A DNA stretch of 64,000 nt from Leptolyngbyaceae cyanobacterium JSC-12 (GCA_000309945.1 CM001633.1:4537912-4601911), one strand, 5' to 3'; shown: positions 44,288 through 54,367, counted from the first letter of the stretch. The notes: generated by a model from the letters alone, not told the origin. Made by a program: numbers and translations.

Positions 44288-45679
44288 TTACCCTCGAGCA
44301 ACTCCATCGTGGCGGGCGGCACGTTGAACGGCACCAGAGACAGCGGTTGCAACGCGATCGTCAAATACAGAGGGAATGATGTGCTCCTGGTGCAGGTCTG
44401 AGGGCTTGACAAGTTCTGCGATCGCCATCGCTGCTTCGAGATACATACTGGTCGTGAACGTCTCAGCCCGACAATCGAGGGCACCCCGAAACATTCCCGG
44501 AAACGCTAAGACGTTGTTAATCTGGTTGGGGTAGTCGCTACGCCCAGTTGCCATCACTGCCACATCTTCGGTCACCAGTTCTGGCTGAATTTCCGGGATC
44601 GGGTTCGCCATCGCAAATACAATTGGGTCTTTTGCCATTGAGCGCACCATTTCGGGAGTCACCACGCCAGGCGCGCTAACCCCCAGGAAGACATCGGCTG
44701 CCTGCATCGCATCTGCCAGGGTTCCACCCGTTTCTACTGCAAATTCTCGCTTTTGCTCGGTCAGATCACGGCGATCCAGCGCCAGAATGCCCTTGGAATC
44801 GCACATGATGATGTGTTGAGCATCGGCTTTCCGCAGCAAACGGGCGATCGCAACACCTGCGGCTCCAGCCCCATTGATCACAATGCGAATATCAGACATC
44901 GACTTTTTCACCAATTTCAGGGCATTGATCAACGCCGCCAACGTAACAATTGCCGTGCCATGCTGGTCATCATGAAAAATGGGAATCTTTAGTTCTCGTT
45001 GCAATCGTGCTTCGATTTCAAAACAGCGAGGAGCCGCAATATCTTCCAGATTAACCCCACCAAACACTGGCGAGATACGCTTCACCGTTTCCACAATTTC
45101 ATCTGTGTCTTGCGTTGCCAAACAAATAGGAAACGCATCAACTCCACCAAACTCTTTGAATAGCATAGCTTTGCCTTCCATTACGGGCAGGGCTGCTTCC
45201 GGACCCAGGTTGCCCAAGCCCAACACGGCACTGCCATCAGTAACGATCGCGACCATGTTTTGCTTCACCGTTAGATTAAAAACCTCGTTTGGATCGCGGG
45301 CGATCGCATTGCACACACGCCCCACACCTGGGGTATACGCCATTGCCAGATCATCCTGTCCCCGTAACGGAATCCGACTTTGAATGCAAATCTTGCCACC
45401 CCGATGCAAGTTAAATGTGCGGTCGTAAACATTAATCACCTTGGTTTCAGGAAGCGCCTTCACAGCATCCACGATAGTTTCAGCATGCTCTGTACTGGCG
45501 CAGTCTACCGTAATATCTCGGATAGAAATTTGGCGCGTCTGCTCGATCAAATCAATCTGTCCCATGTTGCCGCCCAGCGTAGAAACAGCTTTGGTCACAT
45601 TTGCCAACATTCCGGGACGATTCGGAACCTGAAACCGGATCGTTAGACTAAAACTAGAATTGGGTGTCAGATCTGTCAT
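44288..45679 (-). CDS. NAD(P)-dependent malic enzyme with N-terminal ACT domain
   Basis: 463 residues from the ATG at 45679; the frame is open 63 nt upstream but similarity begins here. An ACT domain (about 8-85: SLTIRFQVPNRPGMLANVTKAVSTLGGNMGQI) precedes the malic enzyme core: GGKICIQSRIPLRGQDDLAMAYTPGVG, VTDGSAVLGLGNLGPEAALPVMEGKA with the catalytic Lys, FHDDQHGTAIVTLAAL and the nucleotide fold INGAGAAGVAIARLL. Oxidises malate to pyruvate and CO2. The ACT domain suggests allosteric control by a small molecule. Monocistronic. Confidence 0.92.
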   Translation of the reverse strand: MTDLTPNSSFSLTIRFQVPNRPGMLANVTKAVSTLGGNMGQIDLIEQTRQISIRDITVDCASTEHAETIVDAVKALPETKVINVYDRTFNLHRGGKICIQSRIPLRGQDDLAMAYTPGVGRVCNAIARDPNEVFNLTVKQNMVAIVTDGSAVLGLGNLGPEAALPVMEGKAMLFKEFGGVDAFPICLATQDTDEIVETVKRISPVFGGVNLEDIAAPRCFEIEARLQRELKIPIFHDDQHGTAIVTLAALINALKLVKKSMSDIRIVINGAGAAGVAIARLLRKADAQHIIMCDSKGILALDRRDLTEQKREFAVETGGTLADAMQAADVFLGVSAPGVVTPEMVRSMAKDPIVFAMANPIPEIQPELVTEDVAVMATGRSDYPNQINNVLAFPGMFRGALDCRAETFTTSMYLEAAMAIAELVKPSDLHQEHIIPSVFDDRVATAVSGAVQRAARHDGVARG

Positions 45680-45837
45680 AGTTGCCTTAACGGTGAGTCG
45701 TGAATAGCGTACACGCCTTTGCAGCATTTTGAGAAAACTCAATTTGTCAGCTTAAAAGACTATAAAGCTCACAATTGTACCAAGACACACCAACCCTCAA
45801 CGGATTTCCAATTCATCACTAATATTTGTCAAAATCG

Positions 45838-46272
45838 ATGCCAAGTCTTTATACGGAAGTGGAAATCAATGCCCCGCGACGCCAAGTTTGGCAAGTGCTA
45901 TATCACAAAGAGTTGTGGATGTACTGGAATACCTTTCTATATGACTGCGACCCATATCAAGCCTTTGAAGCAGGACGCAACGTATTACTATCATTACGGC
46001 GGTTGCCAGGTGAAGAAGAAACGGAATTCCAGCCCTATATTACCTTGGTGCAGCCCAATGTCTGTTTGCAATGGGTTTCAACCGTTCCGGGGTTTGTTTG
46101 TGAAAATGTGTTTACGCTTCAGGATATTGGGCGAGATCGCACCAAATATATTCACCAAGAAACATTTTCTGGCAAACTCACCGGTCTTTTTCTTCCCTTC
46201 ATTCGGCAAGATGAGCATCAAGGTATTCGTCGCATGGCATGGGAGCTAAAGTGTTACACAGAGCGACTTTGA
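45838..46272 (+). CDS. SRPBCC-family (START/Bet v 1-like) lipid-binding protein
   Basis: 144 residues from the ATG at 45838; a TTG four codons upstream is the alternative. SRPBCC pattern: LYTEVEINAPRRQVWQVLYHKELWMYWNTFL and a long C-terminal helix GIRRMAWELKCYTERL. These proteins bind hydrophobic ligands in a deep pocket. No ligand can be named. Located just before tRNA-Pro on the same strand. Confidence 0.75.
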   Translation: MPSLYTEVEINAPRRQVWQVLYHKELWMYWNTFLYDCDPYQAFEAGRNVLLSLRRLPGEEETEFQPYITLVQPNVCLQWVSTVPGFVCENVFTLQDIGRDRTKYIHQETFSGKLTGLFLPFIRQDEHQGIRRMAWELKCYTERL

Positions 46273-46356
46273 AGCCGTAGACAACCAGAAGAACTGAGGG
46301 ATTCTTCGCTGCGATGGTCTTCAGGTGTGATAGCTTAGACAGAGATGCTAGATTAA

Positions 46357-46430
46357 CGGGATGTAGCGCAGCTTGGTAGCGCACTTCGTTCGGGACGAAG
46401 GGGCCGCTGGTTCGAATCCAGTCATCCCGA
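46357..46430 (+). tRNA. tRNA-Pro (CGG)
   Basis: Full cloverleaf in 74 nt: acceptor CGGGATG/CATCCCG, D arm with GCGCAGCTTGGTAGCGC, anticodon stem CTTCG/CGAAG around loop TTCGGGA (anticodon CGG), T arm GCTGG-TTCGAAT-CCAGT and discriminator A. CCA is not encoded. Confidence 0.96.
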
Positions 46431-46574
46431 TTGCGGGTATCGTCCTGTAATAAAGACCTACAGAAGATTCCATGCAGCACTTTGCCGTTTAGAACTCCGC
46501 TCTTTCCAATGGTGTTATAACTGTGGAGGATGCTACAGCGATCGCCCTATCGATTTCACCGCAAAACTTGAGCA

Positions 46575-47246
46575 TTAAGGTTTAGGTGCAGAAACGGCTG
46601 GTTTCTCGCATTCCAACTGAGGAATGGTCATAAAGGTGCGATCGCCAGGAAACTCAATCGCGCCACTCAGCCGATTTATCTTTGAGCCGCTTGCCCCAAT
46701 AATCTTGCCATCACTTGTGCAACCAAGCTGGAAACTACCCATCAACTTCCACATATCGCCTTCCTTAGTTGCTGCTGTTAAAGGGACTTCTCCTCTAAAC
46801 GACGACATCGTAACGGCTTGCCGGGTTCTTCCTGGCGGTCCAAACAGAATTGTTAATGCAATTCCAGCCCGGTCAGTTCGGATATCGACAAAATTTGCCT
46901 CAATCGGCATTGTCTCTGTGATGCCACTGCGGTTTTCTATATCCCGCCTGGTAAATTTACCTTCCGCTTCAAAGTTAAACCGCTGTAACTTGTCATTTCG
47001 AGGCAGGAAAATCTTTTCAACCAATGTTTGAGACCCATCCTCGGCGACTTCACTTTGGGGAACGGATGTAATTTTTTGAGCAGGCGGATCGTTTTCCGGG
47101 TGAGGAACTAAGGTAACTTTGGTAACATCATATGCTTGGGCGGGCACAGCGAAAGAGACTCCTATCACAACTGCGATCGCCAGCAGGCAATCCAATGGTT
47201 TGAAGCAACTGACGGAATATTCTAAATAGTCGGTATTTAAGCGCAT
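46575..47246 (-). CDS. Exported protein of unknown function
   Basis: 223 residues from the ATG at 47246 (earlier in-frame ATGs at 47264 and 47312). Signal peptide CLLAIAVVIGVSFAVPAQA followed by a beta-rich domain with no known motif: KIFLPRNDKLQRFNFEAEG, GIALTILFGPPGRTRQAVTMSSF and two single cysteines (QLGC, QLEC) near the C-terminus that might pair. Periplasmic or lumenal. Downstream of ycf66 on the same strand by 141 nt. Confidence 0.6.
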   Translation of the reverse strand: MRLNTDYLEYSVSCFKPLDCLLAIAVVIGVSFAVPAQAYDVTKVTLVPHPENDPPAQKITSVPQSEVAEDGSQTLVEKIFLPRNDKLQRFNFEAEGKFTRRDIENRSGITETMPIEANFVDIRTDRAGIALTILFGPPGRTRQAVTMSSFRGEVPLTAATKEGDMWKLMGSFQLGCTSDGKIIGASGSKINRLSGAIEFPGDRTFMTIPQLECEKPAVSAPKP

Positions 47247-47387
47247 AGATTCGCCAGTTCTCATCGAAGGTAAGCAACGAGTGAAAATACAGCTTTGTGC
47301 AAATTTGTGCAAACCCTTTTATGGGAGAAGCTATCACAAGCGAATCAGAACTCCAATCAACTGCGCTAGTTTTTGCCAAAAAATTGA

Positions 47388-48602
47388 TTAGTTTTCAGGC
47401 GTCGGGGGATTGGAAGGTAACCCTTTTTCTTCCGCATCTGCGATCGCTGCTTCTATCAATTCCGGGCTGGGAGGATGGGGCGGCACCGCTTCTGGGAGTT
47501 GCTCAACCTCCTCAGATGGTTGCTCCTGGGAAGAAATATCTTCTAATAACTCTTCTACAATTTCTTCTGCTGTTGCATCAGACAATCCTCCTGCCAGTAG
47601 GTCTGGAGCCAGCTCATCACTAACAATTTCAATCGTTGTTTCAGCCACAAGGGAATCATCCGAGACTCGTTCAATCTCCTCCACTACGGAAATCACTGTT
47701 GCATCCGTTACCTGAATCTCAGACTTTGATGCTTCTTCGCGAAATTGCTTGCGAACGTAGGTAGGCTTCGCCTCTTTTTTCTTAGAAAAGCTTTTTAGCA
47801 GGGATTGAATTGTTTCAGTCAGAACTTTGACGACGTTCGACACTTTTTGAGAAACAGTCTCAAACGATTGGCTGGCAGATTCGGAGACAAATATTCCGGC
47901 GTTACCAACGGCTGGTATCGATGAATGGGCAGACTTGGAAACCGCTTCGGTTTGTCTGGCAACCTCAGTGGCTACATCCTTTACCGAATCTGAGACAGCG
48001 TCAACGGTTTCGGCAGTAGTTTCTGTAACTGCTTCTGCGATAGCTTCTGGAGCCGTTTCTGCAATAGCTGGTTCATCCGGAATGGCAGCTTTGGCAAAGC
48101 GATCAATCGCTTCCTGCCCTGCCGTACCAAATTCTTCTAACTTGGGCGGAACATAGGTTTCTGTGGATTTCGCAGGAGTTTGAGATTTGGGTTGAGTCGC
48201 TGTCGCGATCGCACCTTGAATTCCATCCTTTAATTGACCCAGGGTACGAGCAGCTTGCTGAGTCAGTTGAGATCGTCCTTCTGGACTGGAGAGTCTATTT
48301 AAGGCTGACTTCAAGTCATCGGCAGTTGGCAAAGGGGTTTGTTGATCCTGTGGAGATACTTGCCGTCTGAGCGAGAAGGTTTGCCACCCCAACCATCCCA
48401 GCAATGTCACCCCAGCAATTTGCCCCAGCAAGACCCCGCCCGTAATGCGTCCAGCGCAGACCCACAACACCAGCGCATAAAACAATCCCACACCACTCCA
48501 GATAAAGTCATTTTTGCGATGAACTTCTGGGAAGAAAAAGGCAGCCATATATAGCGCCAGACTCCCCAAGCCAACCACTAGTGCAAGCATGTATGCCAGC
48601 AT
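47388..48602 (-). CDS. Ycf66-family membrane protein
   Basis: 404 residues. The first 90 match Ycf66: MLAYMLALVVGLGSLALYMA, FFPEVHRKNDFIWSGVGLFY, ALVLWVCAGRITGGVLLGQ and WLGWQTFSLRRQV with three membrane helices. From 95 on it is a long Ala/Glu/Ser/Thr-rich disordered region with a basic patch (FSKKKEAKPTYVRKQF). GGAGGA lies just before the start. Ycf66 is a conserved plastid and cyanobacterial protein without an assigned function. Confidence 0.88.
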   Translation of the reverse strand: MLAYMLALVVGLGSLALYMAAFFFPEVHRKNDFIWSGVGLFYALVLWVCAGRITGGVLLGQIAGVTLLGWLGWQTFSLRRQVSPQDQQTPLPTADDLKSALNRLSSPEGRSQLTQQAARTLGQLKDGIQGAIATATQPKSQTPAKSTETYVPPKLEEFGTAGQEAIDRFAKAAIPDEPAIAETAPEAIAEAVTETTAETVDAVSDSVKDVATEVARQTEAVSKSAHSSIPAVGNAGIFVSESASQSFETVSQKVSNVVKVLTETIQSLLKSFSKKKEAKPTYVRKQFREEASKSEIQVTDATVISVVEEIERVSDDSLVAETTIEIVSDELAPDLLAGGLSDATAEEIVEELLEDISSQEQPSEEVEQLPEAVPPHPPSPELIEAAIADAEEKGLPSNPPTPEN

Positions 48603-48923
48603 ACGGTTCCTCCTGCCAAAACCTGAATCTGCCCACGAGCGATCGCAGTCTAACTACCTATCACTCTACTCTGGCATCAGAAATTTTGACCTGCGAGTTT
48701 GCAGAATCCACTGTCCAACCCAGAACCCGATAAATGTTAGAGAATCGTCAAAATGTTTTTCATCAATTCCTTAAAACATTCGTCTCCTGCGAGACTCTTA
48801 ATCTCTTCTTCCAGGCTAATCGATCAAGATCGGGCTACCCTGAAGGGAACAATGGACAGCCTCGGCATTTTGTAAAGCAACCCGACCTTGTAAAGCTACA
48901 GAACACAGTTACCAGAGAGTCTT
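48603..48923. other. Spacer between divergent ycf66 and gnd
   Basis: 321 nt. Holds the promoters for both genes; no operator, repeat or RNA structure recognised. Confidence 0.5.
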
Positions 48924-50369
48924 ATGGCACAGCAATTTGGTGTAATTGGTCTTGCCGTAATGGGCGAGAACCTGGCGTTGAACGTTGAAAGCAAAGGATT
49001 TCCCATTGCAGTTTACAACCGTAGCCGTGAAAAGACCGACCAATTCATGGCAACCCGTGCGCAAGGCAAAAACTGCGTTGCCGCTTATACCCTGGAAGAG
49101 TTTGTCGCCTCGTTAGAGCGTCCTCGTCGGATTTTGATCATGGTCAAAGCAGGGGCACCTGTGGATGCGGTGATCGAGCAGTTAAAACCTTTGCTGGATG
49201 AAGGGGATGTCTTGATCGACGGTGGCAATTCCCTGTTTACTGACACTCAACGGCGTGCGGCTGCCTTAGAGGCTGAGAAATTTACTTTTATCGGCATGGG
49301 TGTAAGCGGTGGCGAAGAAGGTGCCCTCCTCGGACCGAGCCTGATGCCTGGCGGCACAAAGCAAGCCTACGATAACTTAGAGCCAATCCTGACCAAGATT
49401 GCAGCACAGGTCGATGATGGACCCTGTGTAACCTATATTGGACCGGGTGGCGCAGGGCACTACGTCAAAATGGTGCATAACGGCATTGAGTATGGCGATA
49501 TGCAACTGATTGCCGAAGCCTACGACTTGATGAAGAATGTGGCAGGTTTGAATACGGCTCAATTGCACGAGGTTTTTTCTGAGTGGAATAAAACAGATGA
49601 GTTGGATTCTTATCTGATTGAAATTACGGCAGATATTTTCAAGGTTGCTGACCCGGAGACAGGTAGTCCTCTAGTGGATCTGATTTTGGATGCGGCTGGG
49701 CAAAAGGGTACTGGACGCTGGACAGTGGATACTGCGCTGGAAATTGGCGTTCCCATCCCAACGATCATTGCGGCTGTTACGGCGCGGATCATGTCATCCT
49801 ACAAGCAAGAGCGGGTTGAAGCTTCGAAACAATTGTCTGGTCCATCCATTGCGTTTGATGCAGACGTGAAGGAATTTGTTGATAAGGTGCGGGATGCACT
49901 GTATTGCTCCAAGATGTGTTCTTATGCACAAGGGATGGCATTGCTGAAGAAGGCTTCAGAGGTTTACAGTTTTGGTTTAAATCTGGGGGAATGTGCTCGG
50001 ATTTGGAAAGGTGGCTGTATTATCCGTGCTCGCTTCCTGAACAAAATCAAGAAAGCGTTTGACGAGAATCCCAACCTGCCCAACCTGTTATTGGCACCGG
50101 AGTTTAAACAGTCGATTCTTGATCGCCAATCGGCATGGCGAGAAGTGATTGCAACTGCGGCTAAAGTGGGAATTCCAGTACCCGCTTTCAGTGCTTCTCT
50201 TGATTATTTCGACAGCTATCGCCGCGCTCGGCTGCCGCAAAACCTGACTCAGGCGCAGCGCGATTACTTTGGTGCTCACACCTACGAGCGGGTAGACAAG
50301 GAAGGCATTTTCCATACCGACTGGATCCACGTTGTAGATGAGATCCCTGAACCTGTCTTAGCGAAGTAA
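48924..50369 (+). CDS. gnd: 6-Phosphogluconate dehydrogenase (decarboxylating)
   Basis: 481 residues. Oxidative pentose phosphate enzyme giving ribulose 5-phosphate, CO2 and NADPH, important for night metabolism. NADP fold [17 protein letters not shown] at the start, substrate motif [22 protein letters not shown] with the catalytic Lys, [12 protein letters not shown] and the C-terminal helical domain with [20 protein letters not shown]. Standard length. Followed by a clear intrinsic terminator. Confidence 0.97.
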   Translation: MAQQFGVIGLAVMGENLALNVESKGFPIAVYNRSREKTDQFMATRAQGKNCVAAYTLEEFVASLERPRRILIMVKAGAPVDAVIEQLKPLLDEGDVLIDGGNSLFTDTQRRAAALEAEKFTFIGMGVSGGEEGALLGPSLMPGGTKQAYDNLEPILTKIAAQVDDGPCVTYIGPGGAGHYVKMVHNGIEYGDMQLIAEAYDLMKNVAGLNTAQLHEVFSEWNKTDELDSYLIEITADIFKVADPETGSPLVDLILDAAGQKGTGRWTVDTALEIGVPIPTIIAAVTARIMSSYKQERVEASKQLSGPSIAFDADVKEFVDKVRDALYCSKMCSYAQGMALLKKASEVYSFGLNLGECARIWKGGCIIRARFLNKIKKAFDENPNLPNLLLAPEFKQSILDRQSAWREVIATAAKVGIPVPAFSASLDYFDSYRRARLPQNLTQAQRDYFGAHTYERVDKEGIFHTDWIHVVDEIPEPVLAK

Positions 50370-50394
50370 CAAAACGACCAGCTTTGGTTTTGTT

Positions 50395-50433
50395 AGGTGC
50401 ATCGTGGCTTTGCTGCTGGATGCACCTTTTTTT
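50395..50433 (+). terminator. Intrinsic terminator of gnd
   Basis: Perfect stem AGGTGCATC/GATGCACCT with a 15-nt loop, followed by a run of seven T, 26 nt after the gnd stop codon. It also faces the end of the converging glycosyltransferase gene. Confidence 0.92.
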
Positions 50434-50442
50434 ATCAGTAAG

Positions 50443-51135
50443 TTATTGGAAATAGCGATACCAACGCCTGAGTGTTATCGGAGAAACGCCCAGACTATAG
50501 CCAACAATAACCAATTGATTGATGATGGTTGTTCTCAAAACCCCCACTTGTTGCCAACGGCGACTGGAAGTCAATACTGCGGCAGGCGCGATCGCAATGT
50601 TACCCAGCTTTTTTAACTGCCTGACGAAGACAAAATCTTCCATAAATGGCAGCGCAGGATAACCATTGAGCGCTCGAAATTGATGAGCTTTGATAAACAG
50701 AGCTTGATCACCATAGGGCAATTGGCAAAAGCGCGATCGCCTTGCTGCCCCCCATTCCACTAGCCGCAGTCCCCATTCCTTTCCATCGATTTTTAAGTCA
50801 AAAGCACCCGCGACTACATTAGGGCGAGCAAGAGTTTGATGAATTAAAGTGGCATAATTTGGGGGCAGACGAGTATCCGCATGGAGGAACAACAGCACGT
50901 CACCCCGGGCGATCGCGGCGCCAGCATTCATTTGGGTTGCTCGACCTGCACTAGCCTGGATAACAACTGCATCAAACTGTTTGGCGATGTCAATCGAGGC
51001 ATCCTCACTCCCACCATCGACCACAATGATTTCTACACCTGCCTCGCCGCAAGCTGATGCCAGCGTTGCATCAAGGTTTGCAGCCTCATTCAAGACAGGA
51101 ATAATGATCGAAAGCCAGTTACTTGCGTCCACCAA
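50443..51135 (-). CDS. Family 2 glycosyltransferase, TIGR04283 type
   Basis: 230 residues. GT-A fold: LSIIIPVLNEAANLDATLAS, EIIVVDGGSEDAS, AGRATQMNAGAAIARGDVLLFLHADTRLPPNY with the DxD-like HAD, GAFDLKIDG, YGDQALFIKAHQF and FMEDFVFVRQLKKLG. TIGR04283 enzymes have been linked to arsenosugar synthesis in some bacteria; the role here is unproven. Last of a row of three minus-strand genes, with its start overlapping the GST gene by 17 nt. Confidence 0.87.
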   Translation of the reverse strand: MVDASNWLSIIIPVLNEAANLDATLASACGEAGVEIIVVDGGSEDASIDIAKQFDAVVIQASAGRATQMNAGAAIARGDVLLFLHADTRLPPNYATLIHQTLARPNVVAGAFDLKIDGKEWGLRLVEWGAARRSRFCQLPYGDQALFIKAHQFRALNGYPALPFMEDFVFVRQLKKLGNIAIAPAAVLTSSRRWQQVGVLRTTIINQLVIVGYSLGVSPITLRRWYRYFQ

Positions 51136-51676
51136 TCGTTTTCTGGAAGGCAGGACGGTCTGATAATCGCTGCATATAATCTGCTAAGGCTGAATAGCCA
51201 CTAAAATCTAGCTTCAGCATCAATGGAATATAGGCTAATAATGCGCCCAACCCAACATCTGCCATGGTGAACTCATGCCCCATCACATAAGATTGTTGAG
51301 AAAATAGCTGATTCAACATGGTCATGTGGCGAGGAAATGCCTTTTCACGAGTAGCTTCTCCAAAGACTTCGGGACCTAGCGTAGCATTGGCATAGAGAAT
51401 CCACTGGTTCATCCATGCACGGGTTTCAACCGAAAGTGGTTCTTTGCCATATTTATCTGCCAGATACAATAAGATTGCACCAGACTCCCAAAGATGAAAT
51501 TCACCATCCGCGATCGCGGGCACTTTTCCAATTGGATTGATTGCTAAGAAATCGGGTTGGCGATGTTCCCCAGCTTGCATATCCAACAGCACAAACTCAT
51601 AGGGAATACCCAGTTCTTCCAATGCCCATTGCACAATTGATGCCCGACTTCGCGCCCCACCATACAGCTTTAGCAT
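51119..51676 (-). CDS. Glutathione S-transferase family protein
   Basis: 185 residues. N-terminal thioredoxin-like domain (MLKLYGGARSRASIVQWALEEL, NPIGKVPAIADGEFHLWESGAILLYLADKYG with the cis-Pro and Glu-Ser glutathione contacts) and all-helical C-terminal domain (QSYVMGHEFTMADVGLGALLAYI). Ser10 or Arg9 may activate glutathione. Second gene in the row: unknown protein, GST, glycosyltransferase. Substrate unknown. Confidence 0.9.
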   Translation of the reverse strand: MLKLYGGARSRASIVQWALEELGIPYEFVLLDMQAGEHRQPDFLAINPIGKVPAIADGEFHLWESGAILLYLADKYGKEPLSVETRAWMNQWILYANATLGPEVFGEATREKAFPRHMTMLNQLFSQQSYVMGHEFTMADVGLGALLAYIPLMLKLDFSGYSALADYMQRLSDRPAFQKTIGGRK

Positions 51677-51677
51677 G

Positions 51678-52142
51678 TCACAGCACCTGGTTGGTATATT
51701 CGTGTTGTTTAATGTTGTCCTCAGTTCTCACAATTCGTTGCGAGTTCAATATGCGCTTGCGCTCCGTGGAATAGTTGAAGTCAGTTTTAGTAGTGCCAAT
51801 GGGAATGTGAGCCTGGGCAGGGGGGCGAGCTTTGTAAGTGCGAGCCGCTGCAATGACTCGATCTGCAAATGCTTCACACAAATGAGCATCTGCCGGAAAG
51901 GTAGATGGTTGTTGTGCAACATCTGAAACAAGAACTGAACCAATCGTAGTTGCGATCGCTTGCTCATAGGAGGTGGGGATGCCCTTCAGAAGCGCCTCCA
52001 GTGATGCTGATGGAATTGGTTCGACAATCTTCACTGTGTGAACTTCACCCTCTTCTTTGATGAAACACGTTGCCAGACCAATGACGACATAGTCATCCAT
52101 AGACAGGTCAGACGCATTTGGAACAGCGGTTGCACTAGTCAT
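51678..52142 (-). CDS. Conserved cyanobacterial protein of unknown function
   Basis: 154 residues from the ATG at 52142 (an in-frame ATG four codons earlier gives a worse start). MDDYVVIGLATCFIKEEGEVHTVKIVEPIPSASLEALLKGIPTSY, then AHLCEAFADRVIAAARTYKARP and a C-terminal HIPIGTTKTDFNYSTERKR. The product looks soluble and well folded, and the pattern feels like a conserved cyanobacterial family, but no function is known. It ends one base before the GST gene, so it leads that operon. Confidence 0.7.
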   Translation of the reverse strand: MTSATAVPNASDLSMDDYVVIGLATCFIKEEGEVHTVKIVEPIPSASLEALLKGIPTSYEQAIATTIGSVLVSDVAQQPSTFPADAHLCEAFADRVIAAARTYKARPPAQAHIPIGTTKTDFNYSTERKRILNSQRIVRTEDNIKQHEYTNQVL

Positions 52143-52766
52143 ACAAAATTTCAAAATCAGTCTATTTTCCTGACACGGTGAATTCTAGCAACATCTGTGT
52201 TGACAACGGCTAAGTTTTCAGGACTTGTTAGTTTTCTTAAGATCCCTTTGATGGATACGGGACTTGTAAAGGCAGGTTTTGGGACTGTCTGGTCATGGAA
52301 ACTAGGCGCTTCCAGACAGAATTGCAATGAAACCAGTTCGGTTGGAACTTATCAGGATGTTATACGTCTTAGCTAGAAATTTGGTTCCTACCAATTCCAT
52401 GGGTGCTTGCTCCAAGCTGTGATCCTCAAACACTTTGCAGCGCAGCATTTTTATTCAACAAGCGATAGGTTTCAATCCGGAGGAACCAAGGGTGGCCGCG
52501 AAGTATTAAATAAGGAGGGTTGAGGAGCGTTTTCCTGAGCTGTATCAGGTGTGCAGCTTAACGTCTTCAGAAATTTTCTTGTAAGGTCGTGTAGTTCTTT
52601 CTAGGTTGCATTAAACCGCTGAGGTTGGCTGATAAGTCTTCAGTCTGTTGATCTGTTTTTGAGCTTTAGGAGTCTAATGATTAGACACCTGGCTAAGTGA
52701 CACAGGATTGCGACTTTCTAACCCTTCGGCTCCGTACAGTTTATTTATACACACGGTGAGAATTGC
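52143..52766. other. Long spacer upstream of the TPR gene
   Basis: 624 nt without a gene. It holds promoters in both directions. The 3' part (about 52450-52766) is moderately structured and includes GGATCCC-like and AGGAGGGTTGAGGAG segments, but no known RNA family could be matched by eye. A structured leader or a separate RNA is possible and untested. Confidence 0.45.
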
Positions 52767-53615
52767 ATGAACCTTCGCATGTTTCCAGTGTCTTCCAATA
52801 GCTCTAGACGTTTGCGTCGTGCAACTGCTTCTTCTGAGTCTTACGGCAGGCAGGGCAATCCCGCACTCCAATCCCATCATGCAGTGCTGTCTGAATTCAG
52901 CAATGCTTATCAGTTGATGGGAAGCCCTGCACCACGAAATCGCTATGCCTGTCTAAGCCAGAGCGATCAGGAGATGTTGATTCGTCAACAAGCGATGGAT
53001 AAAGCTCAACAGGGCGACTTGGTTGAAGCAATTGAGTTATTTACGCAATTAATTGAGTCCAATCCCAACAGTGCAAGTAACTTTAATAACCGGGGTCTAT
53101 TACATTTTCGTAGAGGGCAGTTTGAATCTTCTCTAGCGGATTACAATCGAGCCTTGGGCTTGAATCCACGTTTAGCCAAGGTTTATAACAACCGAGCCAA
53201 TTGTTATGCGGCGATGGGGAATTTTCAGGCAGCGATCGCTGATTATGAAACCGCGATTGACTTAGACCCAACAGATATTCGTGCTCGCTTAAATCTGGGA
53301 ATCACATTTCGCCAGTTGGGACTACATGATTTAGCCCTTGAGAATTTTGACCTCACTCTGCAATTTAGTCAGTTTTTGAGCACAACCGATACTGATGGGA
53401 TTCCTGCCGCTTTGAAAGGACATCTTTACGCTGAACGAGGACGAGCATATCACCTGGTGGGTGATTGGAACTGCGCGATCGGCGACTATCATCGGGCACT
53501 GGCACATTTACCGATTTCAGATGACTCTTCGGATGTATCCTGCCGCTTGCGTAATCAAGTAAAAGGCTGGTTGAACCAGTTGCTCAATCTGTTACTGCCA
53601 GAATCATCTCAATAG
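52767..53615 (+). CDS. TPR-repeat protein
   Basis: 282 residues. Basic, Ser-rich N-terminus (1-65), then tetratricopeptide repeats from about 72: AMDKAQQGDLVEAIELFTQLIESNPNSA, NRGLLHFRRGQFESSLADYNRAL, NRANCYAAMGNFQAAIADYETAIDLDP and two weaker repeats ending AYHLVGDWNCAIGDYHRAL. TPRs mediate protein contacts. No signal peptide or extra domain. Converges with the next gene. Confidence 0.88.
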   Translation: MNLRMFPVSSNSSRRLRRATASSESYGRQGNPALQSHHAVLSEFSNAYQLMGSPAPRNRYACLSQSDQEMLIRQQAMDKAQQGDLVEAIELFTQLIESNPNSASNFNNRGLLHFRRGQFESSLADYNRALGLNPRLAKVYNNRANCYAAMGNFQAAIADYETAIDLDPTDIRARLNLGITFRQLGLHDLALENFDLTLQFSQFLSTTDTDGIPAALKGHLYAERGRAYHLVGDWNCAIGDYHRALAHLPISDDSSDVSCRLRNQVKGWLNQLLNLLLPESSQ

Positions 53616-53626
53616 CCCAACCAGTC

Positions 53627-54052
53627 TTAGTTTTTCGGAGTTGCAGGTGGCTCTGCTTTGATGGATGGTTGGGTAGCAGCAGGCGCTTTCCAGATAATGC
53701 GGCGGCGAAGCGGGTCAATCCGATCCGTCAGATCTTGCATATTTTCTCGTGCCTGATATGGGTCAAAAAAGTTTTGAAACCGGGTCTGGACACCCTGAAC
53801 CCGATGGTGCGTGGATTTAACAGCAGCTTCTAGCTCTTGTATTTTCCCGACTTGAGAAGCTCGATAGGGCAGCAACTGAACGAGTGCCGCAACAGCCGCA
53901 GTTGATAAGACAACATTCACTACCAGTTTTGCAGTCGTCTCGTAAGCGATCGCTTTGTAGGGATGAGATTTTTTGCGCGATCGCATCTTCGGGGAGACTC
54001 GCGAAGAGCGCTGGGGCAGTTGGCTTGGTTTAGGTTGCTTCAGTGCGTACAT
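53627..54052 (-). CDS. Single-helix membrane protein, cyanobacterial, unknown function
   Basis: 141 residues. A basic N-terminus (SRKKSHPYKAIAYETTAKL) precedes one membrane helix (LVVNVVLSTAAVAALVQLLPY, about 43-63), a short coiled coil (VGKIQELEAAVKSTHHRVQG) and a Pro/Ala-rich end. The layout resembles small cyanobacterial membrane anchors. No known function. The 12-nt gap to the converging TPR gene is without a terminator. Confidence 0.65.
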   Translation of the reverse strand: MYALKQPKPSQLPQRSSRVSPKMRSRKKSHPYKAIAYETTAKLVVNVVLSTAAVAALVQLLPYRASQVGKIQELEAAVKSTHHRVQGVQTRFQNFFDPYQARENMQDLTDRIDPLRRRIIWKAPAATQPSIKAEPPATPKN

Positions 54053-54367
54053 AGAAATTAGCTCGTTGCGAGTTGAGACACAAGCCAGGTCAATCGATGT
54101 TGGTGAATCTGGAAATCGTGAGAGAACCCCTACAGATTCGTGCCTGGTTCTACATTGACCGTACTCCGATTTTGAACGTACTCAATTTACAGGAGTTACG
54201 CTAATCAGACAATCAACTTTATCAAAAGAAACAAGCTGATTAAAAAACAAGCCTGCTTTGAGAAAGTTACAACTAGCGAGTAAACGGCTGATTGTACAGC
54301 CAGTATACCCGGTCAATTGTAGAACCAATCTACAAAACAGGCTCAGAATTATTTGTGAAAAGGGAGT
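54053..54367. other. Spacer with no recognised gene
   Basis: 315 nt between the small membrane protein gene and psaM. No frame with similarity, no strong repeat. An AT-rich stretch at about 54190-54260 could be promoter region. Confidence 0.45.

Noticed and set aside
52143-52766. 6S RNA or SRP RNA gene
   Set aside because: Neither the long closed hairpin with a central bubble nor the conserved SRP tip could be identified by eye.
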